From Podaxis mareebaensis (taxonomy: Eukaryota > Basidiomycota > Agaricomycetes > Agaricales > Agaricaceae): a DNA stretch of 64,000 nucleotides. Shown in pieces: positions 14,782 to 28,200 of this stretch. Location of the stretch: assembly GCA_018524725.1 (NCBI GenBank), contig JAEUWP010000358.1:35623-99622 (forward strand). Direction: 5' to 3'. Positions within the stretch are counted from its first letter, which is position 1, and each line of letters starts with the position of its first letter. A program made the position numbers and the translations under genes. The notes under the pieces are model-generated. The model was given only the letters and a program-made list of their open reading frames with translations. It made no database searches and had not been told where the DNA came from.

Positions 14782-15052
14782 TAGGCTACTATAAACAGCG
14801 ATGTATGCTGTATAAGGATTTTCTGAAATTTGATGTACGACGTTGAACTGTTCCTACTTGTATTTACGTAGGTAACTGAGTTATTAAATACTAAGTACGG
14901 TGATGTCAACGGCTGCTAAGTAGCGGGTTGGACTCTGTGGAACCCACGGACGCAAACAAGCTCAAGCTTGATCCAACAGAAAGAGTCGCTTATCTAGATT
15001 GGTCCACTCAAATATCTATACAGTCTATGTTACAAGTCCCATTACACTATTC

Positions 15053-17549
15053 CTACTCACTGTTCTCGTCAATAAAGACTCGCACTCTCTGTCTTGCGTT
15101 CCTTTGCCTCCTGCCCGCAGGCCTCACCTCTCCCTCATCATCAACAACAATGTCAACCTCATCCTCACTCGGTTCTTCATGCACAATCCTCCTCCTCCTC
15201 CCAGCCCGACCTACACCTCTCCTTCGGACACGGCTACCGACGCCGTGGTCGTCACCATCCTCACCGTCAACAACAATCGGGCTCTCCCTTCGTCTCCTAC
15301 GTCGTTCAGGACCAGGGATGGGTGGAGGTGGAGGCGTACCAGCGCCCATCCGCATACCTCTCCCTAGCCGTCTCGCAAGGGCCCTATGATCAACACCGTC
15401 ATCCTCGTCAAGGTTAATAGGAGGTTCGTCATCGTCGGAGACCTCGAGAGCCTCGAATCGATTACGTTGTCTACGGTTATGATTATGACTGCGAAGATGA
15501 TACCCCTGAGGACCATCCTCTTCATCATCGTCTATAAAACTGTCTTCGTATGCCTCCTCGTCCTCCACCGAGCCTGGATGAGAATGTGAGTCGTCGTCAG
15601 AGTGAGAGACGTCATCTTCGTCTTCGTCTTCCTCCTCCTCTACTTCCTCGATACGAGCTGCGCCAGGTTCTCGACGGAGGAGCCGTGGTCCAAAGGGCCA
15701 GTATGGGTCGTCATGCATCATATTAACCATGTCGCGTTGGTGGTCTAGCAAGGGGTTATCGTGATCACCACCCTCGTCACTGCTCCAACTGCGTTCGCTT
15801 TCGTCATCTTCACCGTCGGATTCGGAAATGAAACCATCCTCCCCGTTGTCCAAGTCGCTGTGCTCGTCTGACATGCTTTCATCCGTCAGGTCCATCTGAT
15901 CGCGGATAGCCCCATACCATACACCATCGCCTTCACCCTCATCCTCGTCCCCGTCATCCGGTCCCCAACCCATCCTTGGATTGTCCTGCACATACTCACC
16001 CCAAATCTCCCTTAACCTCCTCCCGAGGAAATTCTCTCCATCACTCCCGTCTTCACTGAAGTCACCATCATCGTCGTCATCATCGAATCTCGCATGTCCA
16101 GGATACTCCCGATCGCAGTTCGTGCATACACCGCCCCAAATCTCGTGCATACATTCCAGACATCGGTAGATCCCACCATCCTCCGCGTCATACATCCCCA
16201 TATCTTCAACATTCCATCCCCCTTCTCCTGCTTCATTGTTCTCAGGTGGCGGTGGGTAGAACTGGTGTTGATGGTGGTGAAATCCACCTGATCTTGGCTT
16301 CGGGAAGACATTGCGCCAAGGGTCGTTTTGGTGATTCATTCTCGCACCTGCGCCATCGCCGCTGGGGGTTTCGGTGGCTGAGGGTGGTGGTACAGAGGGA
16401 AGTTCGACGAGCTTGCTCTTGATTACATTGGCAACCATACTTTTGATGGACCAGATCTCCGCTGGCCGTTCAACGATCGCGGCTCGACAAAGAGGACAGG
16501 TCTTACGGTTCCGAAGGAAGACACCCCGGACTGCGGGTTGGCTGTTGAGTAAACGAGTGACGTCGTCGGGTTCAGTTACTGGATTAGCGTTGGCATTGCC
16601 ATCACCCTGGACGCTGGTGAACCAGCGCAGGAGGCACATGTAGCATGCAACATGGCCACAGGGGGAGAGTGCGAAAGGTTTATAGAGTAGATCCAAGCAG
16701 ATTTCACAAGTGAGGGATTGCTGGAGGTGGGATAAATTGTCTTCATATCGTAAGAGCAACTGTAGAGCAATGGTTAGGAGGGGGGAACAAATGTGTAAGG
16801 GATAAACCACTCGCTTTCTTTTGGGATTCCAATTGGGCGGTAAGCGCAGCTATTTTGGCTTGGGCCTCTGTCATCGAGTCAGTGTCTTGTGACCGGCCAG
16901 CGACCGAGGCGGACCCGTTCGGTTGTAGGATAAGACTATCCGGATTCTCAGAAACGGCTCTGCCTTTTCCTTTGTCAACAGACTTGTCGCCGCAGCCGTG
17001 GATGTGAGTCTAGCCATATATCAAGTCAAGTCGGATACTCACGCTCAACGCTGGTTTCTTATCGTCTTGTACCACAGCAACGGACTCAGCACGCCCGCTC
17101 AATCCCACTTTTCCCACAGGCTCGGAAGCGGTTATAGGCGGCGATACAGATGATTCTGAGAGAGTGGTCGAAGACGCCAAAGAGAGGGGAATGGGTTCCT
17201 TGGGTTTCGCTTGTGATTGTAAGATGATCTCGGGAATGGTGAGAGGCGCCTTTTTCTTCTTCTTCTTTCGCTTCTTCTTGCTGTCTTTCGGACTACTGGG
17301 GTTGGCGACGGCCTTCTTGTCGATGCTGCTCAATTCAAAATCTTTCCTGTGCTTCTTGGGCTGAGGTTGCTCGTCTTCGGGTGGGACTTCGGAGACAGCG
17401 CGTTTTTTGGCGTTATGTGGCTGTAGGATGTCTGCTGGTGCGCTGATATTGCTTGGGCCTGGAGTAGGCTGGCGAGTGGGCATGGGGGAAGGAGGAAGAG
17501 AACGGCGTAAGGGCGACAATGACACAGCGACGCTCATCAATGGACCCAT
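15053..17549 (-). CDS. CHFR-like RING-finger E3 ubiquitin ligase with a very acidic C-terminal half
   Basis: Three exons (17549-17043, 17009-16815, 16759-15053) give 802 residues. Order: a Pro/Lys-rich N-terminus with a lysine run (KKKRKKKKKK), a short coiled coil (EAQAKIAALTAQLESQKK), a C3HC4 RING (CEICLDLLYKPFALSPCGHV, CYMCLLRWF, then CPLC), then EIWSIKSMVANVIKSKLVEL, a second Cys motif (CLECMHEIWGGVCTNC), and a long Asp/Glu/Ser region ending in basic RGRG-type clusters. RING plus a Cys-rich element resembles CHFR/Dma-type mitotic checkpoint ligases, but no FHA domain is visible. The intron between exons 2 and 3 starts with GC (gcgagt). It is divergent from the transporter at 17681, with only 131 bp between starts. 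Confidence 0.8.
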
Positions 17550-17680
17550 TGCCGTCGATCACTCCCATTTTCCCACAGGTAGTCACGTGCATCAAGCCCC
17601 TGTTTTCTAGCCGTAAGGTAGTGGAGATCCTGGTCTCTCCTACCAGACGCCCATGTAACAGCCCTCTCCCCACAACATCC
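17550..17680. promoter_or_regulatory. 131-bp bidirectional promoter
   Basis: The start codons of the RING ligase (minus) and the TPT transporter (plus) are only 131 bp apart. Any regulatory elements must therefore be shared or overlapping. The plus-strand frame is also open upstream with an ATG at 17540, so the transporter could start inside the opposite gene's leader. Confidence 0.55.
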
Positions 17681-19591
17681 ATGGCCGCTGCTACACGCAG
17701 CAGGAAAGGTGTCAGATTGTCATCGATTCATGCCAGTAGACGCACCTACCCAAAGCCGCGCCCAGCAGACCTGCAGTTCTCTCAGACACCTTCCGAAGAC
17801 TCTATCGCTGCCCTGTTGACGCCCTTGTCACCCGACGTCCTTCCAGAACATATGTCACCAGTGTCACCAAAGTTCCACCGTTCTCGTGTCCCTTCACGCT
17901 CTTTATCTGCCCTCCTACTGTCATGGAATGATTTTCGGATACCCTACTCGCGCTCGTTCTGGATCGTGCTCTACTTCTTCCTCAACTTCTCCCTTACGCT
18001 GTACAATAAAATCGTCATGAACCGCTTTCCTTTCCCTTACAGCATGACGGCCTTGCATGCTCTGGCTGGTTGTATAGGGACGCGGTTCGTCATGCGACCC
18101 GAGGATCGCGTACACATGCTCTCGGCAGGCCAGACCATCGTCCTAGTGTCCTTCAGCATTTTGTACACACTCAACATCGTCGTGAGCAATGTGTCACTGC
18201 AGTTGGTTACTGTCCCGGTAAGCATCAATTGTTCCTTGCAACCGCATCCACCTTGTCACTTATTCTTATCCCCCCAACACCCGATGCTCACCTCCTCGTT
18301 TGACATGAACTGGTCTGGACAGTTCCATCAAGTCATCCGTTCCTCCGCGCCGTTCTTCACTCTCACCCTGTCCGCCATGCTACTCCGCTCACCCATCACC
18401 CGCTGGAGACTGATTTCCTTGATCCCCGTCGTTGTTGGAGTTGCCCTTGCGTAAGTTATGACACTCATTTACCTCCGCCATCACTCCCCTAGATTACTAA
18501 CTCCCTCGCTTCCCCGTCTTTATGCGAACTTCCCGCTCGGATGAACTTGTCACTCTTGGCGTTTATTTTTAGCACTTACGGCGACTATTATTACACGCTC
18601 CCTGGCTTCGTCCTCACACTTTTCGGCACGTTCCTAGCGTCTCTCAAAACTGTGGTCACGAACATTCTACAATCACCTCATTACCGCCCCTCCATACGCA
18701 CAACCTCACATGTTCATCAAAACGGTGATTCGTATTCGCATGCGAAGCACCCAAAACTCCGTACATCCCAGAGTCACAATCGATCATCATCCATCTCAAT
18801 CACTGTTTCCTATGACGAACAAAATCCTCCGAACACCAAACCTGTTGGCCGCCCACGGAATCTGCTTTCACACCTATCCTCAATACCCAAATTACACTTG
18901 ACATCCATCCAACTCCTTCACTTTCTTTCCCCTCTTGCCTTCTTCCAATGTATCCTCCTGGCACTCTACTCTGGCGAACTATCCAAAATCCTCACGCACG
19001 TCCAACTCCACCTCGGACACGCATCGGGCGCAACAGATTCTTTCTCATCATCCCCTATCTCGGGTAACGCAAACTCCACCCTTCCTGCCTTCGAAGGGAC
19101 TCTCATGCTGAATAGAAGTGGAGTAGGTTTCGCGGCGGGCGCTGACGCTGGAAGATATGGGTCACGGTCGATCTTACCCGGTTTGACTGGCTTGATTGTG
19201 AACGCGTTGATGGCGTTCGCGCTCAATGTTGTCAGTTTCCATACAAACCGACAAGTTGGGGCTTTGGGTATGAGCGTCGCCGGTATGTCCTTCTCTTATC
19301 TGAATTTGTGTTGTCCTATCTATCCCCTTTACAAACGCGGGCTCCGTCTAAACTCCATTTCACATCGCACACGCTTATTCGATGCTTATTGGAATATATT
19401 GAACTGACGTAAAAATGTTTTTTTTTTCTGGGGTTGTAGGGAATGTGAAACAAGTTTTGACGGTCCTATCGTCTGTGGTTCTGTTTAACCTGACGATTAC
19501 GAAGATGAATGCGGCTGGGATTCTGCTGACGCTTATTGGAGGTGCTTGGTATGCTAGTGTTGATCTACGCGAGAGAGGCAAACTTCGATGA
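17681..19591 (+). CDS. TPT / nucleotide-sugar-transporter family (DMT superfamily) membrane protein
   Basis: Four exons (17681-18217, 18323-18450, 18573-19282, 19440-19591) give 508 residues. Hydrophobic segments characteristic of the triose-phosphate/nucleotide-sugar transporter fold are clear: FWIVLYFFLNFSLTLYNKIV, FPYSMTALHALAG, ILYTLNIVVSNVSLQLVTVP, FHQVIRSSAPFFTLTLSA, GVALATYGDYYYTLPGFVLT and a C-terminal ITKMNAAGILLTLIGGAWYA. A polar, Ser-rich cytosolic loop of about 80 residues interrupts the middle of the protein. The family exchanges nucleotide sugars or phosphorylated sugars across Golgi or ER membranes. The substrate is not deducible; GDP-fucose is attractive given the genes at 5.9-9.3 kb, but that is speculation. 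Confidence 0.85.
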
Positions 19592-19766
19592 TACGTGATA
19601 CGTATATTCTGTACCACGTTTCTGGGGTTCTTGGTTCTACCGCGACTTATGACATATCACGGTTTTTTTTCTATTTGGGGCTCTGGATTTAATTCCCAAT
19701 GTTTTTGTAGATATCATGGACTTGAGACTTTGGCTCGGCGTTTAATATTCACCGCGCGAAAAACGC

Positions 19767-21041
19767 TCATTCCTCATGTATCATTACCTTCGTGCATATA
19801 GACAGACAGCATTCATATATCATTACCCCCTTGATAGGTACATAGACCCATGATCTGAGCAATTTGGACGATGCGTTCTGAGGGTCTGCGGACAATGCAC
19901 GAGAGAGGATGGATGCCGTGATTTCTGACCGGGCTTTGGTTGCGTTGCGAGACGTGATTGGGATGGTGGATAATGTGTGATTAAGCAGCGAGAGCCATTT
20001 GCTCACTGCGGTTGGGTTCCCCACCAAATCCCGTTCAAGGCTCTTGATTGTAAGCTGATGCGAAGTAAGTGCGGGAGAGCCATCGGAATTTTCGTCGTCA
20101 GAATCATATTTAGCGGCAGAACTTGCAGATGAGAACGAGTCCGAGTCCGCATCTCGAGAGGTGGTTATTAATCCTCCGGATCTTTGCGACCGCGGCGGGA
20201 GGGTAATCATATGACCCCCATCGATTTCTTCATACTTGGAGGGTGGTGTGGCCGAAGGGAGGAGTTTTTTCGTTGGTGGAAGGGCGAGGAGTGAGCGGGT
20301 GCTTGAATTCGAAAGGCCTACAAGCTGGATGAAATTCAGCGACACACTGCTGATACTAGGGAGTGTCGAACCAACCTTCTGTGTGCCTTTCAACCCGACT
20401 TCTATCCCTTTACCAGACCTTCGGAATACAGTCCAGGCATTGGAGAGCCCGGGAATTTGTCTACCACCTTTGATATCATTAGACGTTACGAACATTCAGT
20501 AGTCGTTACATACCACGATGCAGATTATACCTCGGCACATCGCCTGCGTATAGACCGTCGCACTGCAGGGTTAGCGGATCGCCCTTTGTATCAGTGAAAT
20601 AGAGCCGGTAGAACTCATCATGCTTTTTAAGGTCAGTGTCAAGATTTTGCCCCCCCCCCCCTCGCGTTCCTCTGCGAATGGAGATTTGTGACGTCTGGAT
20701 TTGCCCTTATCTTCGCGGTCGCGGTGTTCCTTGAATTTCCGTTCCCTATCCCGTTCTCCTTCACCATCCCTTTCCCTCCATTCTCCTCTATCCTTATGCC
20801 GTTCCCGACTCTTCTCCCGCTCCCTCCCCTTCTTCCTGTCTCGTTCTTTCGACCTATCACGTCCCTTCCTCCTCTCCCTCTCCCTACTTTTACTTCTGCT
20901 CCTGTTTCTGCTCCTTTTCCTCTCCCTGTCTTTGTCCTCACCCCTTGAGGATTTCTCGTGTCTCCGCTTCTCTCGTGATGGCTCAGAATCCGATTGTCTA
21001 TTGCTTGGCCCAGGATCAAGGTCAGGAAATGATGAGAACGA
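19767..21041 (-). pseudogene. NRDE2: truncated, frame-broken NRDE2 homologue
   Basis: The NRDE2 family acts in nuclear RNA silencing and nuclear RNA surveillance with the Mtr4/exosome machinery. Visible here: the conserved entry motif SFSSFPDLDPG at an exon start (21041), an RS/RE-rich basic stretch (DRERKRSRNRSRSKSRERE), DEFYRLYFTDTKGDPL and DVPRYNLHRGGRQIPGLSN, then the first HAT-repeat-like block (SLERDLVGNPTAVSKWLSLL, ILSRALSADPQNASSKLL). Two defects: the frame changes at a run of 12 C (20650-20661), where one more base would restore it, and the protein stops after the first HAT block at 19767. Family members normally continue for several hundred more residues of HAT repeats. The missing part does not appear elsewhere in the window. 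The first exon was not located. Confidence 0.75.
20650..20661. repeat. homopolymer C12 at a frameshift
   Basis: Twelve consecutive C (G on the coding strand). The NRDE2 reading frame before and after the run differs by one base. This is typical of either a homopolymer length error in the assembly or a real slippage mutation. Confidence 0.8.
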
Positions 21042-21155
21042 CTGAGGGAGGTCTCAAAATTCAAGCAGCATTTTCTAGTGGGTAACGAAGGCATAGTCAT
21101 AATATGTTAGTACCACTGAGCCCAATGAAAGGGATATGGGTCAGAAATAAGCAAC

Positions 21156-21716
21156 GTGGGATCACCACCAACCGGATGCATGATACATAGGTTCAATCTT
21201 GACTGGTTGGGTTGGAATAGGCCCCCCATTGGGTGTCATCATCTGGGAAGAGGATCCCGAAAAACTGTCAGCCAGCGAGCGTTCATCCAGCATGCGTCCC
21301 ATCAGATACATCCCAAAAAGATAGAAGGAAGACACCGACCTTTTAAGACTGTCGAACTCCTTTTGCGCTTTTTGACTGATGTGCCAGCCTCCTGGGAAAC
21401 ACCAGCAGATTCGCGAAGATTAGATAGTTCACCTTGTAGCACCTTAATTTAAGCCCTCGATAATGCCTCCTTATCTTTGTTAGCTTCCTTGATTGCTTTT
21501 CGCTCGTATGCAAGGGATTTCCGCTGCCTGTTCTTTGCGTAGCGATTTGTGGTGGAGGTGTGCGTGTTTGCGAGGACACCAGATGATCTTGACACAATCA
21601 AGCTCCGTGCAAGGGCGGGACCTGATGCGCCCGAAACCAACCCCGACCTGACCACCGATATGCTAGCCGAAGGATTGGCGGAGGTCGGCGACGGTTGTGT
21701 AACACTCCGAGTGCCA
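21156..21716 (-). pseudogene. uncharacterised basic/coiled-coil protein fragment, interrupted frame
   Basis: On the minus strand an open stretch entering at an acceptor near 21716 reads Ser/Thr-rich sequence, then a basic helix (NRYAKNRQRKSLAYERKAIK) continuing as a coiled-coil-like EANKDKEALSR. It is cut by an in-frame TAA at 21449 and continues in the same frame with KVLQGELSNLRESAG and SVKKRKRSS. A further piece (MMTPNGGPIPTQPVKIEP) follows a good acceptor near 21255. The arrangement is vaguely bZIP-like but does not match well enough to name. It could be a broken gene, or a gene with an unseen intron around 21449. Confidence 0.3.
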
Positions 21717-22244
21717 GGCCGCTATCTCAGGCTATCTCACCGAATCAAACCCTGACTTGTTCTGTTCCGAACTTTTCTTTCTGTTTTTGGTCCACCCCTT
21801 CGATCTCATGTTTATGTATACCACGTCATGACATTTGTGTCTGTGAACATTACGCGCCGCAAAACATGATGCACCTTGCAACACATACGTGAGTTCACGT
21901 ATTTCCGCTTGTGTTATTCTCACTGACCATATATCCCCTCCACCCCTCCGCCATCCGCTTTTCCTCGTCTTCATGGCGTTTGTCCTCAACGTCTACGTTA
22001 ATTTTGGACATCGGGGGTCTCATCCTGACGTTCACAATGGCACCCTCACAACGCTTATGTGAAAATTGCACACGATGCCAGGTGCCAACTATGCGCCCAC
22101 ATGCTTATCTGGGCCGATCAGATGGCATTGAGGATGCTGTAACTTGCTGTTAAGGTCTTCCACGTGGGTGGTTCGTGGCCGTTATAACACCCCCAGTAAA
22201 CTGCCTTGAGTTCTCCAATCTCTGCCCAAACCGGCTCTCACCTT

Positions 22245-25200
22245 ATGTCTCAAAAGCAGGTTAGGTGCAAATTTTTCAGTACCACAGGCGAGTGTCGGTA
22301 CGGTAATCGGTGCAGGTACTCCCACATCGACGGCGGCGCGAGCTTGTCTCGAACCTCTCTGTCACCTGCACCCTCTCCAGGAACAACGCCCGCTCAGTCA
22401 CCCCGGCCACCGAGAATGGGACCGAGCAATGTCCCTCGTTTCGCGTGCCAATTTTTCTGGACCACTGGTGCATGTGCAAAAGGTTTTGAGTGCTCGTATC
22501 GTCACATGAAGCAAGGAGCTGGTTCCCAGAGTCAAGTCACTGAGGTTACAGCAGGTGACGATGAGGGCGGTCTCACCGACTTCTTCTCACCTGAGGGCCT
22601 CGCAATTGGCGCTGGGTCTGTGCACGAGGACCGACACAACATGAATCCCAGCGAAGTACACAACCACTTGAAAGAATTCTTGCGCGATGGTTATCATTTT
22701 GACACTGCTGCGCAAGTTATGGGCTTTGTCAGAGTATTAGCAAGCGTGAATGACAGAAACAAAACATGGGTGCGTTGAATATTTTTATCGTGAAGGCCAT
22801 TATGATCCTGACAAATGTGGGGTATTGAAGAATACGGCCAATGCTCAAGAGTTTCTAGAGGTCGTCGTGAAGGTGTGCTTCCCACGTCTTGTTCAACCTC
22901 GTTATGTTTATCAAGCGGTCTAGGGTAACGCACTCCACCGTATTGGTGACGTACTGCGTTTTGAGCCTGTCGATGTGTCCATCGGATTTCATACCGGCGC
23001 TCTCTCTTTCCAGAGGGGCTACTTTCCCATTTTCCAATTCTTCTCGTCCGATCTTGTTCTCAAATCCACGCTACACAACAACATCAAGTGAGTTGATGGT
23101 AAAGCACGTTATCATTTTGCCCTGACTGTTTTTTATGCAGTGTTTTGTATGCTATCGTCAAAAACAATCACGATCATATCTTTGCGACCCTTCAAACCTG
23201 TATCAACGCAATGATGACTTCAAAATCCTGGCAAGACCTTACCCCCAATCTCACACGAACGCTGCAAAATTCTCTCGATGGTTTGACGGTCTTCAGGACC
23301 CTCACAACCACACTCCTTCAGTAAGTCTTGGTCTTCTGTCAGCAGGTGCGATGTACTGATGAGGTAAAAAGGTATTTCCAACGATACAAAGATGCTATCC
23401 GGAACCATCCAGGAGTTCCAGAGTTCACTCGACAGTTTGCTGAATGGTTCAACATTTGGGTGAGCGACGTCTCGGCAACGCCAGCTCGTTTCCAAGATAC
23501 AATCACCTCCGCTCCCGTTACCCAGCGTCAGCTCACCATAGATCATGTAACTGGGGAGATTGACCGCCTCCTCGCTATAGTTGAGCGAGAGAGTGGCGTT
23601 GTGCTGAGACTGCAAAAGGCTCTGACCAAATCCACTGTCACTAATGCTCAGCGTAGCCGGGCACGCATTGCCCAGCTTGCACAGACATACGAACCTCCGG
23701 GCGAACTTCGCGCTGATGGACGGCGTCATGACAATGACTTCGAACTCATTCAAGATATCCGCATTGCTCCCACCCACTCGGAGTTGTTCTCACCTGTTGC
23801 ACCATACATGCCTGTTTTCAACTCAGAGGCACCTCATCACCTTCCGGCGGGCTCTATGGAGCGCCATCTTGATATTCAATTCCGCCTGTTACGTGAAGAA
23901 CTGATGTAAGTCTATTTCAGAGTAATCTGGCGCGTTCAAGTACTGATGCCTAACTCTTAGCTCAACAACTCGGGCGTCCGTCACTGCCATCCACGATGAT
24001 CTCCTCAAAAGATGGGAGGGAAGGAAGGGGGGTGAGGAGACAAAACTTGAATCACTCCTGGATCAGAAAGGAGGCGCGTACCGTACATCGGGGCGCGATT
24101 CCCTGTTCTTCCAGGTCTACACCAATGCTGAATTTCTTGCGGGGCCGCCGGAGGCGAGACGTAACGGCGTCACTGTCACCCTCATGCTTGACGCTCCCCC
24201 TGCTCCAGCTGCTCATGACAAGGATGCAAAGGCGCGCTCTGCGTACTGGGAGCACAGCCGTCGCCTTCAAGGCTCCAATCTTGTTGCGCTGATTGTTGTT
24301 TCCAACCGAACCATCCAAGTATATCTCGGCATCATCACCTCTTTTGGCAAGGACATTGCCGAGTCAGCAAAACTTGAGAAGGGACGCATCCGGCTTCGCG
24401 TCTCATTCTTTGACACTGAGGTGGAGCTTATGGCACTACGCGGAGAGCGCTTGAACTTCAATAAAGAACGATTCGCAGTGCTTGTCGATAACGGTGTTAT
24501 GTTTGAGTCAGTCCGGCCCTTCCTTCAGAAACTTCAGACGATCGAGCCAACAGAAATTCCATTCTCCCGATACATTGCTCCTGGAGGATCGCTCGAGGGT
24601 GTCAAAGTTCTCTCGCCGAAATACGCTCGTGTGCCCGGGTTCAAGTTCAATCTCCAGTGCTTGGCAAAGCCGGGAATGACGATTGCGCCTTTGGATATTT
24701 CAATTCCACTGGCTGTTGTCAGAGCGCGCGATGAGCTCAAGAGATTCAGTGTACTTGACCCCAGTCAGGCGGAGGCAGTTGTAGATACGTTGACAAGAGA
24801 AGTGTCGCTCATACAAGGGTGAGTGATTCACACTCTACGACTGTGTCCATTTGAAGGCTCACAGAGTCATACGTCCACAGACCACCTGGTACAGGGAAGG
24901 CATGTGACATTGTCGCCTTGCAATTAGATGTTTTGCTAATCTAGGGCTTACACCAGAGCTACACCGCAAAAGAGATGCTTCGTGTCCTGTTCAGCAGTAA
25001 AATCAGACCGATAGGTGCGCAAAGTCATTCTGAACCCATTTGCGCTCCAATGTTAACTTTTATATTGCCGAAGTGCTCATTGCCTTCACAAACCACGCAC
25101 TTGATCATATGGTCAACTCGGTCCTCGATGGGAAAATCACGGAGAAGATTGTTCGTCTTGGTACACGCTCATCCGATGAACGTATCCAAGAGTACACGCT

Positions 25201-28200
25201 CGACAAATTGGAAAGGCTCGCGACTGCGCCAACGTTGGATCGTTCCTTGAAACGTCAATATGGGGTTATGAAGAGGTTGGAAGAGGACATGACGGAGACT
25301 ATGACTTCGATCCGACTTCCACTCCTTTCTTGGGGGGAGATCGAGCGATATCTAGACATTCACCATCCAGATCATGCAGAAATGTTTCGGGCGCCTCCAT
25401 TCTGGATCCAGGCGCTTGCTGATCTGAAGTGGCAGGAAGAAGAAACAAAGGGGGTGTTCAAAGAGGTGACGCATAAGAAGGGCAAGACAAAGACTGTTGA
25501 GGCCGACGCCCTCTCGAAGACGCTCTATGGATTTTGGCGCCAGGGCTTCGATCTTCATTACATCCAGCAAAAGCCACCTGCGCCCTCAAGGCAGCAAAAG
25601 GGAAAGCAGCGTGTGGATATTGATGCGAGCGTGGAAGAACCAACGATGTTACTTACTAACCCAGTTGAATTTTTCACTTACTTAGGGTATGGAGAGGGCC
25701 AAATGCCTCCCGTCCCGAACAGTAACAGACAATTGGCCGATTTGTTACTCAGTCGCTCCAATGTCTGGTCGATGTCGATTGCTGAGCGTCAAAGGTTGGC
25801 TGACGAATGGGAGCGGAGGATTCGGAATCTGGCATATGCTTCCAAGCTCGACCAATACACTCGACTCAAGGGGGAATATAAGGAGGCATGCGAACAGTAT
25901 GACGACATGCGAAATGAGGTAATGCGTTTCTATTTGGTTCATATTACAACTTCTCACTTCGAGATATTTCGCGTTTTTGCTAGGTCCGACGTCGCATTCT
26001 CAGCAATACCGATCTCATTGCATGCACAACGAACGGTATGTCGGCCAGAATGAGTATGCAATGGGGTCTCTAACAGGATTATTGTAGGCGCAGCCTCTTT
26101 GACTTCGCTCCTTAGTGTAAGAAACCAACCGTGAATCTACACGTTTCCTTTGTTCACGTTGCGTCACAGAGCATTGCCCCCAGGGTTCTAATGGTTGAAG
26201 AAGCGGGACAGGTTCTTGAAGCTCACATCCTCGCCTCTCTCGTCTCGTCCGGTATGTCATGTGTCTTGTTTGCTTTACCGTTGCTAACGTTAAGATCCAG
26301 TTCATCACCTCATCTGTATCGGCGACCCTCTCCAACTTCGTCCATCCTTAGCGACGTACAGTGCGTTATATATCTCACTTAGCCATCACAAATATCTGAG
26401 GTCTTACCAGCACTGTCCACGGAGAGCGCAATCGGGAGCGAGCTGTATAAATTTGATCGGTCGCTTATGGAGCGACTATCAGACAGTCAATTCCCGATGT
26501 CCCAGATAAACGTGCAGCGTAGAATGCGTCCATCTATTTCCCACTTCATCCGGTATATATTCTTGCTACCCTGACTACTCTGATAAACTGATCCATATCT
26601 GGAGGACAATTCTCTATCCCAAACTCGAGGACAATGAACTTGTTCACACATACCCGCATGTTCAAGGCATGCAGAAGAATGTTTTCTTCTTAAACCATCT
26701 GAACAGAGAGAATGGCGCCGAGGATTCTGTGTCAAAATTCAATACGTTTGAGGTGAGAACATAACATTTTCACCCGTCGCTGTTCCTGGATACTTTTGTA
26801 CTAGGTGGAGATGATTCGCGATCTCGTAGTGTATTTCTTACAGCAGGGTGTCTATGACGGAGCAGGGGACATCGCTGTCCTATGCGCATACCTCGGTCAG
26901 CTAACAAGGGTCAGAGCTGCGCTTCGTGACCTCAAAATTGCAGTCACCATCAATGAAAGAGATGCCGAGCAGCTTGCGCGCCAGGGTATTGAAGAAGACG
27001 TGGAGTATGAGGAAGTTGCGGTCGCGCGTCATGTAGGTCCCTCCATGTTCGAAGCTCTTGAAAGAATTTAAGACACTGAGCCGTTGGTAGATCCGACTAG
27101 GTACTGTCGATATTTTTCAGGGTCAAGAAGCAAAAATCGTCATCGTGTCGCTCGTGAGGAACTCGGGACAACCTGACACCGGGTCTGCATCGATTGGCTT
27201 CCTCAAGGTTGGAAAGTTTGTATTTCTCTTTTAAGACACTGTCTGAATTCAGAGCATAGAGTCCAAATCGTATCAATGTTGCGCTATCTAGGGCAAAGCA
27301 TGGTCTTTACATTTTAGGAAACGCCGCAAACCTACGACAGAACCCAACTTGGTCCACGATTCTCGATGAGATGGAAGCCGAAAACCAGATTGGACCCGCA
27401 TTTCCGCTGATATGTCCACGACACCCCAAACAAGCAAGACTGGTGTCAAAGCCAGGAGAAATTCCTCTTCACGCACCTTCGGGTGGTTGCACTCTTCCGT
27501 GCACTGCTCGTCTCGTATGTGGGCACATTTGTCCCTCGGTCGTATGTCACTCGTTCGAATAAGGGTGAAACACATAAACTGACACTATTTTAGTGCCACT
27601 CCGCACTTGACAATCACCGTAGCACTAAATGCATGGCTCCATGTAACCGCACGCCGTGCCCAAGGAAGCATCCTTGTTCTAAGCTGTGCTCTGATGACTG
27701 CGGTGACTGTGATTTCCCGATGTACCATGTACCCCTACCCTGCGGCCATGTTGCCGCAACAGTGCCCTGGTTAGTCGATGCCCGGGTGATGACATATTTG
27801 CTGACACATCCATTTGATAGCCATTTGCTCGAGGACCTTGAGTCTTTCAAATGCGACGAACAAGTTCGAAAGCGGCTTCCTGGATGCGAGCATACAGCAG
27901 CTGTCCCATGTCATCAAGACCCAAGCACTGTTTGGTGCTTAGAACCGTGTGCGCAACCCCTTCAGTGCTGCACAAAAACGTGCAAATCCACGTGTTCTAG
28001 CTGCCGGTCTCTCACCATTGATCATACTTCCCCTCGAAAAACTGGTAGAATCGTACGCTCTCATCATGCCGCTCACCCTTGTGAGCGCATGCGTTATTGC
28101 GGGCACAAGTGCGGCCTTGATTGCCACCCTAAAGGTCAAAACTGCAATCCATTGTGTCGACAAACATGTCGACAACGCTGTGTACACCACAAATGCCCAA

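Noticed and set aside
20639..21100. 153-codon minus-strand frame rich in Gly/Arg/Lys
   Set aside because: It is an alternative frame of the NRDE2 RS/RE-rich region; the frame with SFSSFPDLDPG and DRERKRSR is the conserved one.
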